Below, piece by piece: positions 9,176 to 18,614 of a stretch of 64,000 nucleotides of DNA. Origin of the DNA: Bacilli bacterium (GTDB lineage Bacteria; Bacillota_I; Bacilli_A; RFN20; CAG-631); the NCBI GenBank assembly GCA_900754115.1, contig CAAEBM010000052.1, positions 1 through 64,000 of the forward strand, read 5' to 3'. The translations under genes were made by a program, and so were the position numbers. The notes below the pieces were generated by a model. That model was not told where the DNA came from and searched no databases. It saw nothing but the letters and a program-made list of their open reading frames with translations. Every line of letters starts with the position of its first letter. Position 1 is the first letter of the stretch.

Positions 9176-10075
9176 ATGAATATGATAGAGGTTAAACATC
9201 TCACAAAAGATTATGGGCATCAACGGGGAATTTTTGATATTCATTTTTGTGTCCAAGAAGGCGAAATTTTTGGTTATGTTGGAACAAATGGTAGTGGAAA
9301 AACCACAACAATTCGACATCTCATGGGCTTTTTAAAACCGGATAGTGGTTCTGTCACAATAATGGGGATGGATGCCATTACGCAAGCATGTGAAATCAAA
9401 AAATACATTGGGTATGTGCCAGGTGAAATTGCTTTTCCTGATTTAAAAACAGGAATTGACTTTTTACATGCTCAAGCAGAACTTTTACATTTAAAGGACA
9501 TGTCTTATGCAAATTATCTTATTTCAAAATTGCAATTAGACCCTTCGGCAAAACTGAAACGAATGTCTAAAGGGATGAAACAAAAAACAGCAATTGTCGC
9601 TGCTTTAATGGCTGACCCTAAAATTATAATCATGGATGAACCAACAACAGGATTAGATCCTTTAATGCGTACGGCATTTATAGATATTATTTTAGAAGAA
9701 AAGAAAAAAGGAAAAACCATTTTTATGAGCAGTCACATATTTGAAGAAATAGAATCCACTTGTGATAAAGTCGCTTTAATTAGAAATGGTAAACTGGTCA
9801 GTATTGCCGATATGAATCAAATTCGGCATCACAACATAAAAACCTACCAAATTCGATTTAAAACAAAAAAAGATTATCAATCTTTTCTTTCTCTTTCTTA
9901 TTCTGTTATTGAAACAAAAGAAAATGTTTTTCAAGCAACGATACAAATTCAAGATGAAGAAATCAATACTTTATTTTCTGATTTATCCTCATATACAGTA
10001 AAAAGTATTAACGAAATCAAATATGATTTAGAAACTTATTTTGACACTTTATTTTTAAAAAAGGAGGCCCAATAA
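9176..10075 (+). CDS. ABC transporter ATP-binding protein (second of pair)
   Basis: A 299-residue ATPase similar along its whole length to the preceding one. Walker A is GTNGSGKTTT, Walker B is IIMDEPTTGLDP, the signature is RMSKGMKQK and the switch is SSHIFEE. The ATG at 9176 is chosen because GGAGGGA ends seven bases before it; an in-frame TTG at 9161 lies inside the previous gene and lacks a site. The strong similarity suggests an old tandem duplication. It is translationally coupled to the permease, whose ATG follows this stop directly. Confidence 0.93.
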   Translation: MNMIEVKHLTKDYGHQRGIFDIHFCVQEGEIFGYVGTNGSGKTTTIRHLMGFLKPDSGSVTIMGMDAITQACEIKKYIGYVPGEIAFPDLKTGIDFLHAQAELLHLKDMSYANYLISKLQLDPSAKLKRMSKGMKQKTAIVAALMADPKIIIMDEPTTGLDPLMRTAFIDIILEEKKKGKTIFMSSHIFEEIESTCDKVALIRNGKLVSIADMNQIRHHNIKTYQIRFKTKKDYQSFLSLSYSVIETKENVFQATIQIQDEEINTLFSDLSSYTVKSINEIKYDLETYFDTLFLKKEAQ

Positions 10076-10969
10076 ATGTTAATTTCTAAACCTTTATTAA
10101 AACAATCAATAAAGTCAAATAGTTCTTTATGGGCTTTTTCCACCCTTGGTTTATGTATCATTATTGGTGTATTAAACCTATTAGTGGGTGGTAAAGACCT
10201 CACCTCTGGTAATGTGGACATGACAGAAATCGGAAAATATATCACTGCCCTAGGGCAAGCCAATCTGACATTAAATGGTCTTTTTTCTGCGCTGGGGTTT
10301 GGAAGTGACCTATTGCAATTAATGCAAAACATGAATATCAGCTTTTTTATTCAAGAAATGTATTATTCTTTAGCTGGAATCATGCTTCCTATGATTTTTG
10401 TAATTGTCACTGCCAATAAATTAGTTGCTAGTCAAATTGATAATGGTTCTATGGCTTATGTCTTATCTACTCCTACAAAAAGAATAACCGTTGTTTTCAC
10501 TCAATTATTTTATTTAATCGGTTCTTTATTTTGTATGTATTTTTTAGTCACTTTTGTCGATACAATGACTCGTTTAATTAGTGCAGGAAGTGTTGATTTA
10601 GCCAACGTTGTCTTATTAAATTTAGGAAGTTTTATTGCCATGATTGCCATTGCTGGAATTTGTTTTATGGCTTCTTGTCTATTTAATTTATCAAAGTATT
10701 CTTTAGCTTTAGGTGGAGGAATTACTGTATTCTTTTTCGTTTGCAAAATCTTAGCTCTTTTTGGAACTGATAGTTTTGTACAAGTTGGAATGGGTGTCAA
10801 AGAAATGAAAATATTTAATTATTTAACTATTATTTCTTTGTATGATACTTCTTCTATTGCAGCATTAAATCCTGTTTTCATTTATAAACTTCTTATTTTA
10901 TTAGCAATTGGTGTAATTACAACGACAATTGGGATCTATTTTTTCAACAAGAAGGATTTGCCATTATAG
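10076..10969 (+). CDS. ABC-2 type transporter permease
   Basis: A 297-residue membrane protein with about six hydrophobic segments: the first near 19-37, then a large extracytoplasmic loop, then segments near 98-115, 145-163, 178-200, 205-225 and 270-288. NKLVASQIDNGSMAYVLSTP is the cytoplasmic loop typical of ABC-2 permeases. The ATG directly follows the stop of the ATPase gene, with GGAGG inside that gene's end. With only one permease gene the channel is presumably a homodimer served by two different ATPases. Confidence 0.85.
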   Translation: MLISKPLLKQSIKSNSSLWAFSTLGLCIIIGVLNLLVGGKDLTSGNVDMTEIGKYITALGQANLTLNGLFSALGFGSDLLQLMQNMNISFFIQEMYYSLAGIMLPMIFVIVTANKLVASQIDNGSMAYVLSTPTKRITVVFTQLFYLIGSLFCMYFLVTFVDTMTRLISAGSVDLANVVLLNLGSFIAMIAIAGICFMASCLFNLSKYSLALGGGITVFFFVCKILALFGTDSFVQVGMGVKEMKIFNYLTIISLYDTSSIAALNPVFIYKLLILLAIGVITTTIGIYFFNKKDLPL

Positions 10970-11018
10970 TATAAAGATTATCTGTCCTGGTCAAAATAAT
11001 TAAAGGAGGACAACCATC

Positions 11019-13022
11019 ATGATTATTCGTGCCAATCCTTTCCCCATTTTTCCAAAATGGACTCAAATTAAAAAAAGAAAGAAAAAAGAACAACGATATA
11101 CGATTACAAAACCTTATCAAATTGAATATGATGTCCATAAGAAGGGTAAACTTCCTTATTCTAATCATATTGAAACCGCAGGGTTTTATCACTCTAGTAT
11201 TATTTTTTATCAAATTCAATCCAATCAAAAATTACGCTTAGCAAAACATTTAGTTTTCCCTACATATCGAAAAAAAGAAAACGATACAAGGGGAAGTTTT
11301 TCAATTTATACAGAAAAAGAACTCGTCATTAAAATCAACCATCAACTCATTAAAGAAGAACGTTTTCAAAGTATTGTTCTAGATGGGTGTATTCATTTAA
11401 AAAGTGAACTTGCTGATGTACAACTGCAAAGAACAATTTTTGCAGCTTTTGATGCACCAGCAAATATCACTAAACTGACTTTTTATAATTCTAGTTCTTT
11501 TGAGCAAAAAATTGAATTACATACTCCTTCTTGCCTTTTTTTAGAAAACCAAGAACATTGTTATCAAAACCATTCTTATCAAATTAGTTCGCAAATTACT
11601 TTTGATTCCTTCCAAACTGACACAACAAATGAAACAATACAAATCATTTTACAACCAGCCCAAAGTTGTAGTCTTTATCATGTGATTGCTTGTCATTATT
11701 TAGATGAAAACTACACTTTTTCTTGCAGTGAACAAGAAAAAAAACGGTTTTCTTTTTTAAAGCAAATGCAAGAACAAGTAATTTTGAAAACGAATCATCC
11801 TGTTTTAGATACGATGTTTTATTTTGCAAAAATAAGAGCAAATGAAAGCATTTTTAAAACGAAAAGTGGATTTTTACATAGTCCTGGTGGTGGCAACTAT
11901 TATGCGGCTATTTGGACAAATGACCAATTAGAATACGCTAATCCTTGCTTTTCTTATTTTAGTTATTATCCTTCCTATACAGCCTGCATTCGTAGTATGG
12001 ATTTATATGAAAAATATATGTATGGAGAAAATGCCTTGGTTTCTAGTATAATTGCTGAAGGCACTTCTTATTGGAATGGGGCAAAAGATCGCGGAGATGG
12101 TGCAATGTATGCTTATGGCGCAAGTCGATTTTTATTAACCATTGGAGATGAAAAGTTAGCTCAAGCTTATGTAAAGCCCATTCAATGGTGTCTAGATTAT
12201 ACCTTAAGTAAAATCAATTCCTCAGGCGTAGTGGAGTCTGATAGCGATGAATTAGAAAATCGTTTTGAATCAGGAAAAGCGAATTTGGCAACCAATTCCA
12301 TTGCTTATGCTGCATTGATAAGTGGAGCAAATTTATTTGATGCTTTAAAATTAAAACATTCTTATCGCAAACAAGCAACAGAATTGAAAAAAAATATTGA
12401 TTTATACTTTTTTGACCAAGTAGAGGGATATCATACATATCGTTATTGTAAAGAAGAAAAACATCTCAGAGTGCAAATGTGTTATCCTTTAATTTGTGAT
12501 ATTTTAACTAAAAAAGATGACGTCGTTTCTACTCTGCTTCATGCTCCTTTATGGACTCAAGAAGGCTTTTTAACTTCGACTGAATCGACAATATTTTGGG
12601 ATCGCTCTACATTAATGGCCATTCGTGGATTATATAATGCTAATGAAAGTCATTCTGCAACAAAATATTTACTTTCTTATTCTTTCAATCGTCTTTTAAC
12701 AGACCATGTTCCTTATGCCGTCGAGGCCTATCCCGAAGGAAATCAAGCACAATTATCAGCTGAAAGTGCTTTATATATCCGCATCTTTGTGGAAGGAATT
12801 TTAGGTTTTGTTCCTCTTTCTTTTTCTTCTTTTTCTTTAAAACCTTCTTTATGTAAAACCTTATCTTGGATTGAAATCAATCATCTATATTTTTGCAATA
12901 AAAAAATTAATATCTGTGCAAAACTTTTAAAAAATCAACAAATTGAATTAACTCTAACCGGAGATATTCAACAAAAGCATATTCTTACAAATAATCAACA
13001 AATTTGCATTTCAATTTTTTAA
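11019..13022 (+). CDS. Six-hairpin glycosidase-like protein, probably cytoplasmic
   Basis: A 667-residue protein with an N-terminal beta-rich half and, from about residue 260, an (alpha/alpha)6-type region. Features typical of six-hairpin glycosidases include AIWTNDQLEYANP, then AKDRGDGAMYAYG, then ESDSDELENRF and an aromatic WDRSTL segment. Acidic residues in TNDQLE and DSDELE are candidate catalytic residues, but I cannot assign a GH family. There is no signal peptide, so it probably acts on an imported or internal sugar. It starts 50 bases after the permease behind AAAGGAGG and ends at a shared terminator, so it likely belongs to the ABC operon. Confidence 0.6.
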   Translation: MIIRANPFPIFPKWTQIKKRKKKEQRYTITKPYQIEYDVHKKGKLPYSNHIETAGFYHSSIIFYQIQSNQKLRLAKHLVFPTYRKKENDTRGSFSIYTEKELVIKINHQLIKEERFQSIVLDGCIHLKSELADVQLQRTIFAAFDAPANITKLTFYNSSSFEQKIELHTPSCLFLENQEHCYQNHSYQISSQITFDSFQTDTTNETIQIILQPAQSCSLYHVIACHYLDENYTFSCSEQEKKRFSFLKQMQEQVILKTNHPVLDTMFYFAKIRANESIFKTKSGFLHSPGGGNYYAAIWTNDQLEYANPCFSYFSYYPSYTACIRSMDLYEKYMYGENALVSSIIAEGTSYWNGAKDRGDGAMYAYGASRFLLTIGDEKLAQAYVKPIQWCLDYTLSKINSSGVVESDSDELENRFESGKANLATNSIAYAALISGANLFDALKLKHSYRKQATELKKNIDLYFFDQVEGYHTYRYCKEEKHLRVQMCYPLICDILTKKDDVVSTLLHAPLWTQEGFLTSTESTIFWDRSTLMAIRGLYNANESHSATKYLLSYSFNRLLTDHVPYAVEAYPEGNQAQLSAESALYIRIFVEGILGFVPLSFSSFSLKPSLCKTLSWIEINHLYFCNKKINICAKLLKNQQIELTLTGDIQQKHILTNNQQICISIF

Positions 13023-13044
13023 TTTACTATAAAAGATAAAACGC

Positions 13045-13076
13045 AAAAAACACTAGATTAAACTCTAGTGTTTTTT
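13045..13076. terminator. Bidirectional terminator
   Basis: AAAAAACACTAGA pairs with TCTAGTGTTTTTT around a six-base loop. It lies between the convergent glycosidase-like and gerM genes, with T-runs in both directions. Confidence 0.85.
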
Positions 13077-13105
13077 TTATAAAATGCAGATGATTTTATT
13101 GGATT

Positions 13106-14122
13106 TTAAATATAATATTCATTAAAAATAATAGATTGTACTGAAAAACTTTCACTATCTTCTAAACCACTGACAGGAGTGTCTACATCATTAATGACAA
13201 AACTGACATTTTCTACTTCTTCATACAAGTTCATGGAGGCCAAAATGACTTCGTAAATATCGGATTGAACGCTATTTTCATCAAATAAAGCTTGTTCATT
13301 TAATGTCACTTTTAAAACTTGATTATCTAAAGTAGAACTAGCTTCTAGTTCAATATCTTGTAGACAAGCAACAACTTTTAAACGAGTGGTAATCGCTGGT
13401 TTTTCTAATAATTTTTCAATTGTTAAATCATAAATGGATAACTCTTTTTCATTTTGAACATATTGGGTCACTGGAATAATATAATCTACCTTATCAATTG
13501 TTTTAGTATAATAAGATAAAATTCTAGTTGAACCTAAAATATCAGGTGTCGAGGTGACTAATAAATTGTTAATGCCCATTTCTCTTGTTAATATAGATGC
13601 TACAGGAGTTTGTCTACGAGGCATTTTTAAAATTGGTTCTTGGTTTAAAGTCAATGAAATTCCTTCAATTTCATCAAATTCGGTCATTGTCCAAGTAATG
13701 GATTCCAATAAAGCAACTTCATTTTTTTCATCATATTCAAAAAAACCTTCATCAAAATCAATTGTTAAAACATTTTGATCATCTAAACTCAATTGATTAA
13801 TTTTTGCTTCTTCTGGAATTAAACCTTGGAAAGTATCGTTACAAATGGCACTGTTTTCTTTAATTAAAGAAAGCACCATTAACATATTTTCTCCCACTGT
13901 GTCTTTTTGATTAAATTTAATCGTCAATGGAACCAAAGTGTGGTCTTTTGTGCTCGCTAAATAAACATTGGCTTGTTGTTGTAATAATGGTTCTTGCTTA
14001 GGTTCGTTTGCGGCTTCTTTTTTATTACTCTTCCCAATGAAAATCGTTGCAATGATTAAAATGATGATAATTGGAATTGCGATTAAGACAATTTTCTTCG
14101 CTTTTTTGTTTAATTGAATCAT
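13106..14122 (-). CDS. gerM: GerM-like protein with two GerMN domains
   Basis: A 338-residue protein with a membrane anchor at about 10-29 and an extracytoplasmic part holding two GerMN-type repeats: about 48-165 (VYLASTKDHTLVPLTI ... LTIDFDEGFF) and 205-330 (YIIPVTQYV ... LKVTLNEQALF). In Bacillus GerM is a spore-germination and engulfment lipoprotein; here the anchor is a plain membrane helix without a lipobox. GAAGGGAAGG precedes the start. It follows gerE, uvrC and mutS2 as in the corresponding Bacillus region. Family identity is strong; a role in spores is not shown. Confidence 0.85.
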   Translation of the reverse strand: MIQLNKKAKKIVLIAIPIIIILIIATIFIGKSNKKEAANEPKQEPLLQQQANVYLASTKDHTLVPLTIKFNQKDTVGENMLMVLSLIKENSAICNDTFQGLIPEEAKINQLSLDDQNVLTIDFDEGFFEYDEKNEVALLESITWTMTEFDEIEGISLTLNQEPILKMPRRQTPVASILTREMGINNLLVTSTPDILGSTRILSYYTKTIDKVDYIIPVTQYVQNEKELSIYDLTIEKLLEKPAITTRLKVVACLQDIELEASSTLDNQVLKVTLNEQALFDENSVQSDIYEVILASMNLYEEVENVSFVINDVDTPVSGLEDSESFSVQSIIFNEYYI

Positions 14123-14182
14123 ACTATCCTTCCCTTCACCAAAACTATATGAATGGATATCTTTAAAAATACCTTTTTTTAA

Positions 14183-14207
14183 AAATAAAATAGCCCCAAA
14201 GGGCTAT
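14183..14207 (-). terminator. Terminator of the mutS2-uvrC-gerE run
   Basis: ATAGCCC pairs with GGGCTAT around a four-base loop, followed on the minus strand by TTTATTTTTA. The stem includes the gerE stop codon, so gerM is probably transcribed separately. Confidence 0.75.
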
Positions 14208-14407
14208 AAAGATATTTCTTTCATTTTGAGAAGCTCAACAACGGCCTGCGCTCTACCTTTAACATCAAGTTTAAGCATAACGTTAGAAATATGATTGCGC
14301 ACGGTTTTTTCACTAATAAATAAACGTTCAGCGATTTCTTTTGTTGATTTATTTGAAATTAAAAGTTCAAATATTTCTCTTTCTCTTTTAGTGAGTACTG
14401 ATGTCAT
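14204..14407 (-). CDS. gerE: GerE-like stand-alone LuxR-type regulator
   Basis: A 67-residue protein that is only a LuxR-type HTH: LTKREREIFELL, then TKEIAERLFISEKTVRNHIS, then VKGRAQAVVELL. It has no receiver domain. From memory it matches Bacillus GerE along nearly its whole length, including the order of helices and the short C-terminal tail. GerE is the last regulator of the mother-cell sporulation cascade and controls coat genes. The gene starts two bases after the uvrC stop and ends in a terminator, so it may be cotranscribed with uvrC, which is unusual for a late sporulation regulator. Confidence 0.88.
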   Translation of the reverse strand: MTSVLTKREREIFELLISNKSTKEIAERLFISEKTVRNHISNVMLKLDVKGRAQAVVELLKMKEISL

Positions 14408-14409
14408 AT

Positions 14410-16209
14410 TTAACCTCCGTTTGCCTCACTATCATCATATGCATTTTTTTGCAAAGGGTCCGTATTATTTAATACTTTTTGTAAGTTTTTTGCAACATTT
14501 AAAGGAACGATTTGACTTAATTGTTCTAAGCTGCACTTTTTTAATTCATCAAGAGTTGGATATGCTTCCAGTAATCTTTTTTTTCTAGCTGGTCCTAATC
14601 CTTCTACTTGATCAAATAATGAGGAAAACATTGATTTTGCTTTTTTAGCTTTAAAAAAGTGAATAGCATAACGATGGACTTCATCTTGTAATCGCACTAA
14701 AAACAAAAAGAGTTTACTATCTTTTTTTAAAGGCACTTCTTCAAAATTAGGAAGGATTAAGGCTCTTGTGTGATGGTGGTCATCTTTTAAAAGTCCACAA
14801 ACATCAATGGTCACACCCAATGTTTGTAAAGCATTCATGGCTGCTTTCATTTGGTTGATTCCCCCATCAACAATTAAAAGGTCGCTAAATGGTAAGTGAT
14901 CTTTTATTAAATTATAAAATCGACGATAAATGACTTCATGAGTAGAAGCTAAATCATCTTGTTTATTTTCTCCCTTTATAATAAATTTCCGATATTTATT
15001 TTTTACAGGATAACCATTTGTAAATACCACAATTCCACCAACCGCACTATCGCCACTGATATGACTAATATCACACATTTCTATCGTGCTTACTCGTTCT
15101 TTATTTAGATAATGTCCAAGTTCAACAAAAATATCTTCGTCTTTGGAAGCTAAAGAAACAAACTTTTCTTCTAATGATTTTTTAGCATTTTCTACTGCAA
15201 TTAAAATCAAATCCAATCCCTTTGCTGCTTTAGGATAAACAACTTTAATAGGAAGGGTTTCTTCTAACAAATCAAGTTGAATTCCATTACTTATAAAAAT
15301 TTCTTTTGGAATGTCATGTGTTTGATAAAATTGCATTAAATAATCCAATAATGGTTCTTCAATTGAGTCCAAAACATCTAAAATTTCATTGATTTTAGCG
15401 TTTAAATATCCATTACGGTACATTAATACTGTCACGGATAAATAGCCTTCTTTTTGATAAAATCCAACTATATCTCGATTGATTTGATCGTGAAATTCAA
15501 TCACTTGTTTATCGGTGACAATCTTGATTTGTTGAATTAATTGCTTATATTCATTGGCTCTTTCAAAGGCTAATTGCTCACTTGCTTGAAGCATTTTTTG
15601 AGTTAAATCTTGAAGAATATCTTTGGTATTCCCTTTAAAAAATTTATCGATTTCATTGACAATTTGTTGATATTTTTGTTGTTCAATTTCATAAACACAA
15701 GGAGCTAGACATTGTTTTAAATGATAATATAGACACACACTTTTAGGTAGCATTCGACATTTTCTTAATGGGTAAATGGCATTTAATAGATGCATCGTAT
15801 TATATGCGGCTTTGGAATCAGGAAAAGGGCCATAGTGTTTATAACTTTTAGATTTTGCATCTCTTGTAATTCTTAAACGAGGATTTTTTTCTTTACTAAT
15901 CGCAATATATGGATAATGTTTATCATCCTTAAAAATGACATTAAAAGGAGGATAATATTGCTTAATTAAATTAATTTCTAAAACTAAGGCTTCTTTTTCT
16001 GAAAGGGTTACAAAAAATTCCAAATCATCAATCAGTTGTACTAATTTTGAGGTTTTATTATTGTAAACACGATTAAAGTATTGGAAAACACGATTCTTTA
16101 ATTTTTTTGCTTTTCCAACATATAAAATATTTTGATCTGCATCTTTAAAAATATAACATCCTGGTTGCAAGGGCAATATATCTAACTTTGCTTTTAACTT
16201 TTCATTCAT
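14410..16209 (-). CDS. uvrC: Excinuclease ABC subunit C
   Basis: A 599-residue protein of normal UvrC length. The N-terminal GIY-YIG nuclease domain shows GCYIF and ILYVGKAKKLKNR with the catalytic Tyr and Arg. A UVR motif lies near 200-235, the RNase H-like 5' nuclease domain is in the second half (EMCDISHISGDSAVGG; IVDGGINQMKAA) and tandem HhH motifs lie at the end (VEGLGPARKKRLL). It makes both incisions in nucleotide excision repair with UvrA and UvrB. It follows mutS2 by ten bases. Confidence 0.98.
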   Translation of the reverse strand: MNEKLKAKLDILPLQPGCYIFKDADQNILYVGKAKKLKNRVFQYFNRVYNNKTSKLVQLIDDLEFFVTLSEKEALVLEINLIKQYYPPFNVIFKDDKHYPYIAISKEKNPRLRITRDAKSKSYKHYGPFPDSKAAYNTMHLLNAIYPLRKCRMLPKSVCLYYHLKQCLAPCVYEIEQQKYQQIVNEIDKFFKGNTKDILQDLTQKMLQASEQLAFERANEYKQLIQQIKIVTDKQVIEFHDQINRDIVGFYQKEGYLSVTVLMYRNGYLNAKINEILDVLDSIEEPLLDYLMQFYQTHDIPKEIFISNGIQLDLLEETLPIKVVYPKAAKGLDLILIAVENAKKSLEEKFVSLASKDEDIFVELGHYLNKERVSTIEMCDISHISGDSAVGGIVVFTNGYPVKNKYRKFIIKGENKQDDLASTHEVIYRRFYNLIKDHLPFSDLLIVDGGINQMKAAMNALQTLGVTIDVCGLLKDDHHHTRALILPNFEEVPLKKDSKLFLFLVRLQDEVHRYAIHFFKAKKAKSMFSSLFDQVEGLGPARKKRLLEAYPTLDELKKCSLEQLSQIVPLNVAKNLQKVLNNTDPLQKNAYDDSEANGG

Positions 16210-16219
16210 ATTGATTCAC

Positions 16220-18529
16220 CTATTTTAATTGAACAATGGTTACCCCTGTGCCACCTTCTCCGTATCCTCCACTGCGGTAACTTTTTACAAAAGAGCGTTG
16301 TTTTAAAAACTCTTGAATCGCTTTTTTGAGCGTTCCTGTCCCTAAACCATGAATAATCGTTACTGAGGGGTAATTGGCAAGTAATGCTTGATCTAAGTAG
16401 GAAGTGAGCACATTTAATGCTTCTTCAACACGATAACCCACAACATTAATAGAAGTTGGTACATTTGGCAAACGATCTTGAGGATATAACAAAGGTTTAC
16501 TAGTTGTTTTTTTAGGTTGACCTTGTGCTTTCTTTAAGTCTTTTAAAGACACTTTAATTGAAGTGTTATTGGAAAGGATAATGGCATACTGATTTTTGAT
16601 TTCTTGTATTTTTCCATAATTTTGTAAAGTTTTCACATATACATCATCTCCAATGTGAAATTCTTCGACCTGTAATTCTTGCTTTTCTTCCTCTTGTAAT
16701 TGTTGTAATTGACTTAAAATTGCATTTTTGTGATGTAATTTAAATTCTTCTTTATTTGTATTTTGCAATTGAGAAATTAAAAGTTGAACTTCTTTTTTTG
16801 TTTGTTCAAGTATATCTTCTTGTTGCTTTTTATAATCTTGTATAATTTTTTGTTTCTTTTGTTGTAATTCTTCTTGTTCTTTTTGTAATTTAATTTTTAA
16901 TTGTTGAATGGTTTCTTCTTGCTTTTTTATATTGAATAGACGAAGTTCTTCTTCTTTTTTTTGTTGATTCATAGAATCAATGAGATGTTCTAAAGTAGAG
17001 GTATCTTCATCTTTATACTTTTTAGCTTTTTCAATAATAGAAGAAGAAATTCCTAATCTTGTACTTATTTCTAAAGCATAGGAACGTCCAACTACATTAA
17101 AGAGTAGTTTATAAGTAGGGGTCATGGTATTTTCATCAAAAGACATACTAGAGAGTAGAATTGAACTAGAGGTTTTAGCAAAATCTTTAATTCCTACATA
17201 ATGAGTCGTAACTAAAGCCATGATTTTTCTATCATCTAAATCATCTAAAATTGCTTTTGCCAAGGCTTCTCCCTCTTTAGGATCAGTTTTAGACCCCAAT
17301 TCATCAAGAACAACTAATGAATGTTCATCAGCATTTTTTAATATTTTTGCAACATTGGCCATATGGCTACTAAATCCTGACATTGATTCTTCAATGGATT
17401 GTTCGTCACCAATATCTACAAAAAGATGTTTAAAAATTTTTAAAGATGCATTTTGAACTGGCAAAGGTAAGCCACATTGATTCATGTAAACTAAAAGAGC
17501 AATGGTTTTTATAGAAACGGTTTTCCCACCTGCGTTTGGACCAGAAATTACCAAAATTCGTTGATGATTTTTCCCTAAAACATAATCATTAGGAATGACT
17601 TTTTGCGCATCAATTAAAGGATGTTTGGCTTGAATTAAAGAAATATAAGAATCATTTAAAGTAGCAATTTCATATCCCTTTTCTAAACCATAACAACCCT
17701 TCAAATATAAAAAACTTAATTCTTTTAGTGCTTCATTGTTTTTATAAAACGCTTCTTTTTCTTTCAATAACATTTGGCACAATGCTTTTATAATACGCTT
17801 TTCTTCCACTCCTTGCTCGTATTTTAAAGATTCTAATCTTAAATTAAGTTCAATGACCTCTTGTGGTTCAATATAGTAGGTTTGTCCTGAATCACTAGTA
17901 TCAATAATCATTCCTTTTATTGCATTTTTATAAGACGCTTTAATTGGTAAAACTAAATGATTATTTTTACTAGCAATCAAATAATCGGTTACATAATCAG
18001 CATATCTTTTTAATAATTGTTGAAGTATATTTTTAATTTCTTCTTCACATTGGCGAATTCTTTTTTTTATACTTTTTAAATCACTGGAAGCATGGTCATA
18101 TATCGTGAAATTAGGAGCAATACAAAATTGAATTTGGTTAACAATTGAAGAAAAATAAAATAATTGTTGAATGTATTGGAAAGTAAAAGGATAACTCTCA
18201 GTTGATAAATTTTTTTGGAATTGTTTTAATTCTTGAACAATTTGTAGATGAATTAAAAAATCATAAATTTCTGGTAATTCAAGAATCTTACCTCTTTGAA
18301 GTTGGTGAAGATAGATTTCTAAATCTTTTAAAGCCGCTAAATTCGGCATTAAACCTAAAGTTTTGAGTTGATATCCTTCTTTAGTTTTATTTAACTCTTC
18401 TTGGACTCTTTCAAAAATATAGAAAGGTTGTAACTCTAAAACTTTTTTTTGGCTTAAAGAATTGATATTGAGTTTTAATATTTGTTCTTTGATTTTATCG
18501 AATTCTAATATCTCTGCTAAAGGTTTCAT
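16220..18529 (-). CDS. mutS2: MutS2 family ATPase/endonuclease with Smr domain
   Basis: A 769-residue protein. The core and clamp helices fill the first 300 residues. The ATPase shows GPNAGGKTVSIKT (Walker A) near residue 330 and LVVLDELGSKTDP (Walker B). A long Gln/Glu/Lys-rich coiled coil follows (about 500-620), then a KOW-like segment and a C-terminal Smr nuclease domain with IIHGLGTGTL. In Bacillota MutS2 acts on recombination intermediates and collided ribosomes rather than in mismatch repair. It heads the minus-strand run to gerE. Confidence 0.97.
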   Translation of the reverse strand: MKPLAEILEFDKIKEQILKLNINSLSQKKVLELQPFYIFERVQEELNKTKEGYQLKTLGLMPNLAALKDLEIYLHQLQRGKILELPEIYDFLIHLQIVQELKQFQKNLSTESYPFTFQYIQQLFYFSSIVNQIQFCIAPNFTIYDHASSDLKSIKKRIRQCEEEIKNILQQLLKRYADYVTDYLIASKNNHLVLPIKASYKNAIKGMIIDTSDSGQTYYIEPQEVIELNLRLESLKYEQGVEEKRIIKALCQMLLKEKEAFYKNNEALKELSFLYLKGCYGLEKGYEIATLNDSYISLIQAKHPLIDAQKVIPNDYVLGKNHQRILVISGPNAGGKTVSIKTIALLVYMNQCGLPLPVQNASLKIFKHLFVDIGDEQSIEESMSGFSSHMANVAKILKNADEHSLVVLDELGSKTDPKEGEALAKAILDDLDDRKIMALVTTHYVGIKDFAKTSSSILLSSMSFDENTMTPTYKLLFNVVGRSYALEISTRLGISSSIIEKAKKYKDEDTSTLEHLIDSMNQQKKEEELRLFNIKKQEETIQQLKIKLQKEQEELQQKKQKIIQDYKKQQEDILEQTKKEVQLLISQLQNTNKEEFKLHHKNAILSQLQQLQEEEKQELQVEEFHIGDDVYVKTLQNYGKIQEIKNQYAIILSNNTSIKVSLKDLKKAQGQPKKTTSKPLLYPQDRLPNVPTSINVVGYRVEEALNVLTSYLDQALLANYPSVTIIHGLGTGTLKKAIQEFLKQRSFVKSYRSGGYGEGGTGVTIVQLK

Positions 18530-18546
18530 CTACCTCACCTCATCTT

Positions 18547-18593
18547 TATTATACCAAAATATTGGACAAAATGATTGAAATTTCGGTATAATA
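18547..18593. promoter_or_regulatory. Divergent promoter pair between mutS2 and the S66 peptidase gene
   Basis: TATTATACC (18547-18555) and GGTATAATA (18585-18593) form an inverted repeat whose arms are -10 boxes pointing outward. On the plus strand TTGGAC at about 18562 is a possible -35 with a long spacer. The two genes start 20-25 bases from these boxes. Confidence 0.5.
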
Positions 18594-18614
18594 TGAAAAA
18601 AGGAGTGAAGAAAA

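Noticed and set aside
9161..9176. TTG start for the second ABC ATPase
   Set aside because: The ribosome site GGAGGGA lies after this codon and correctly before the ATG at 9176, so the shorter start fits.
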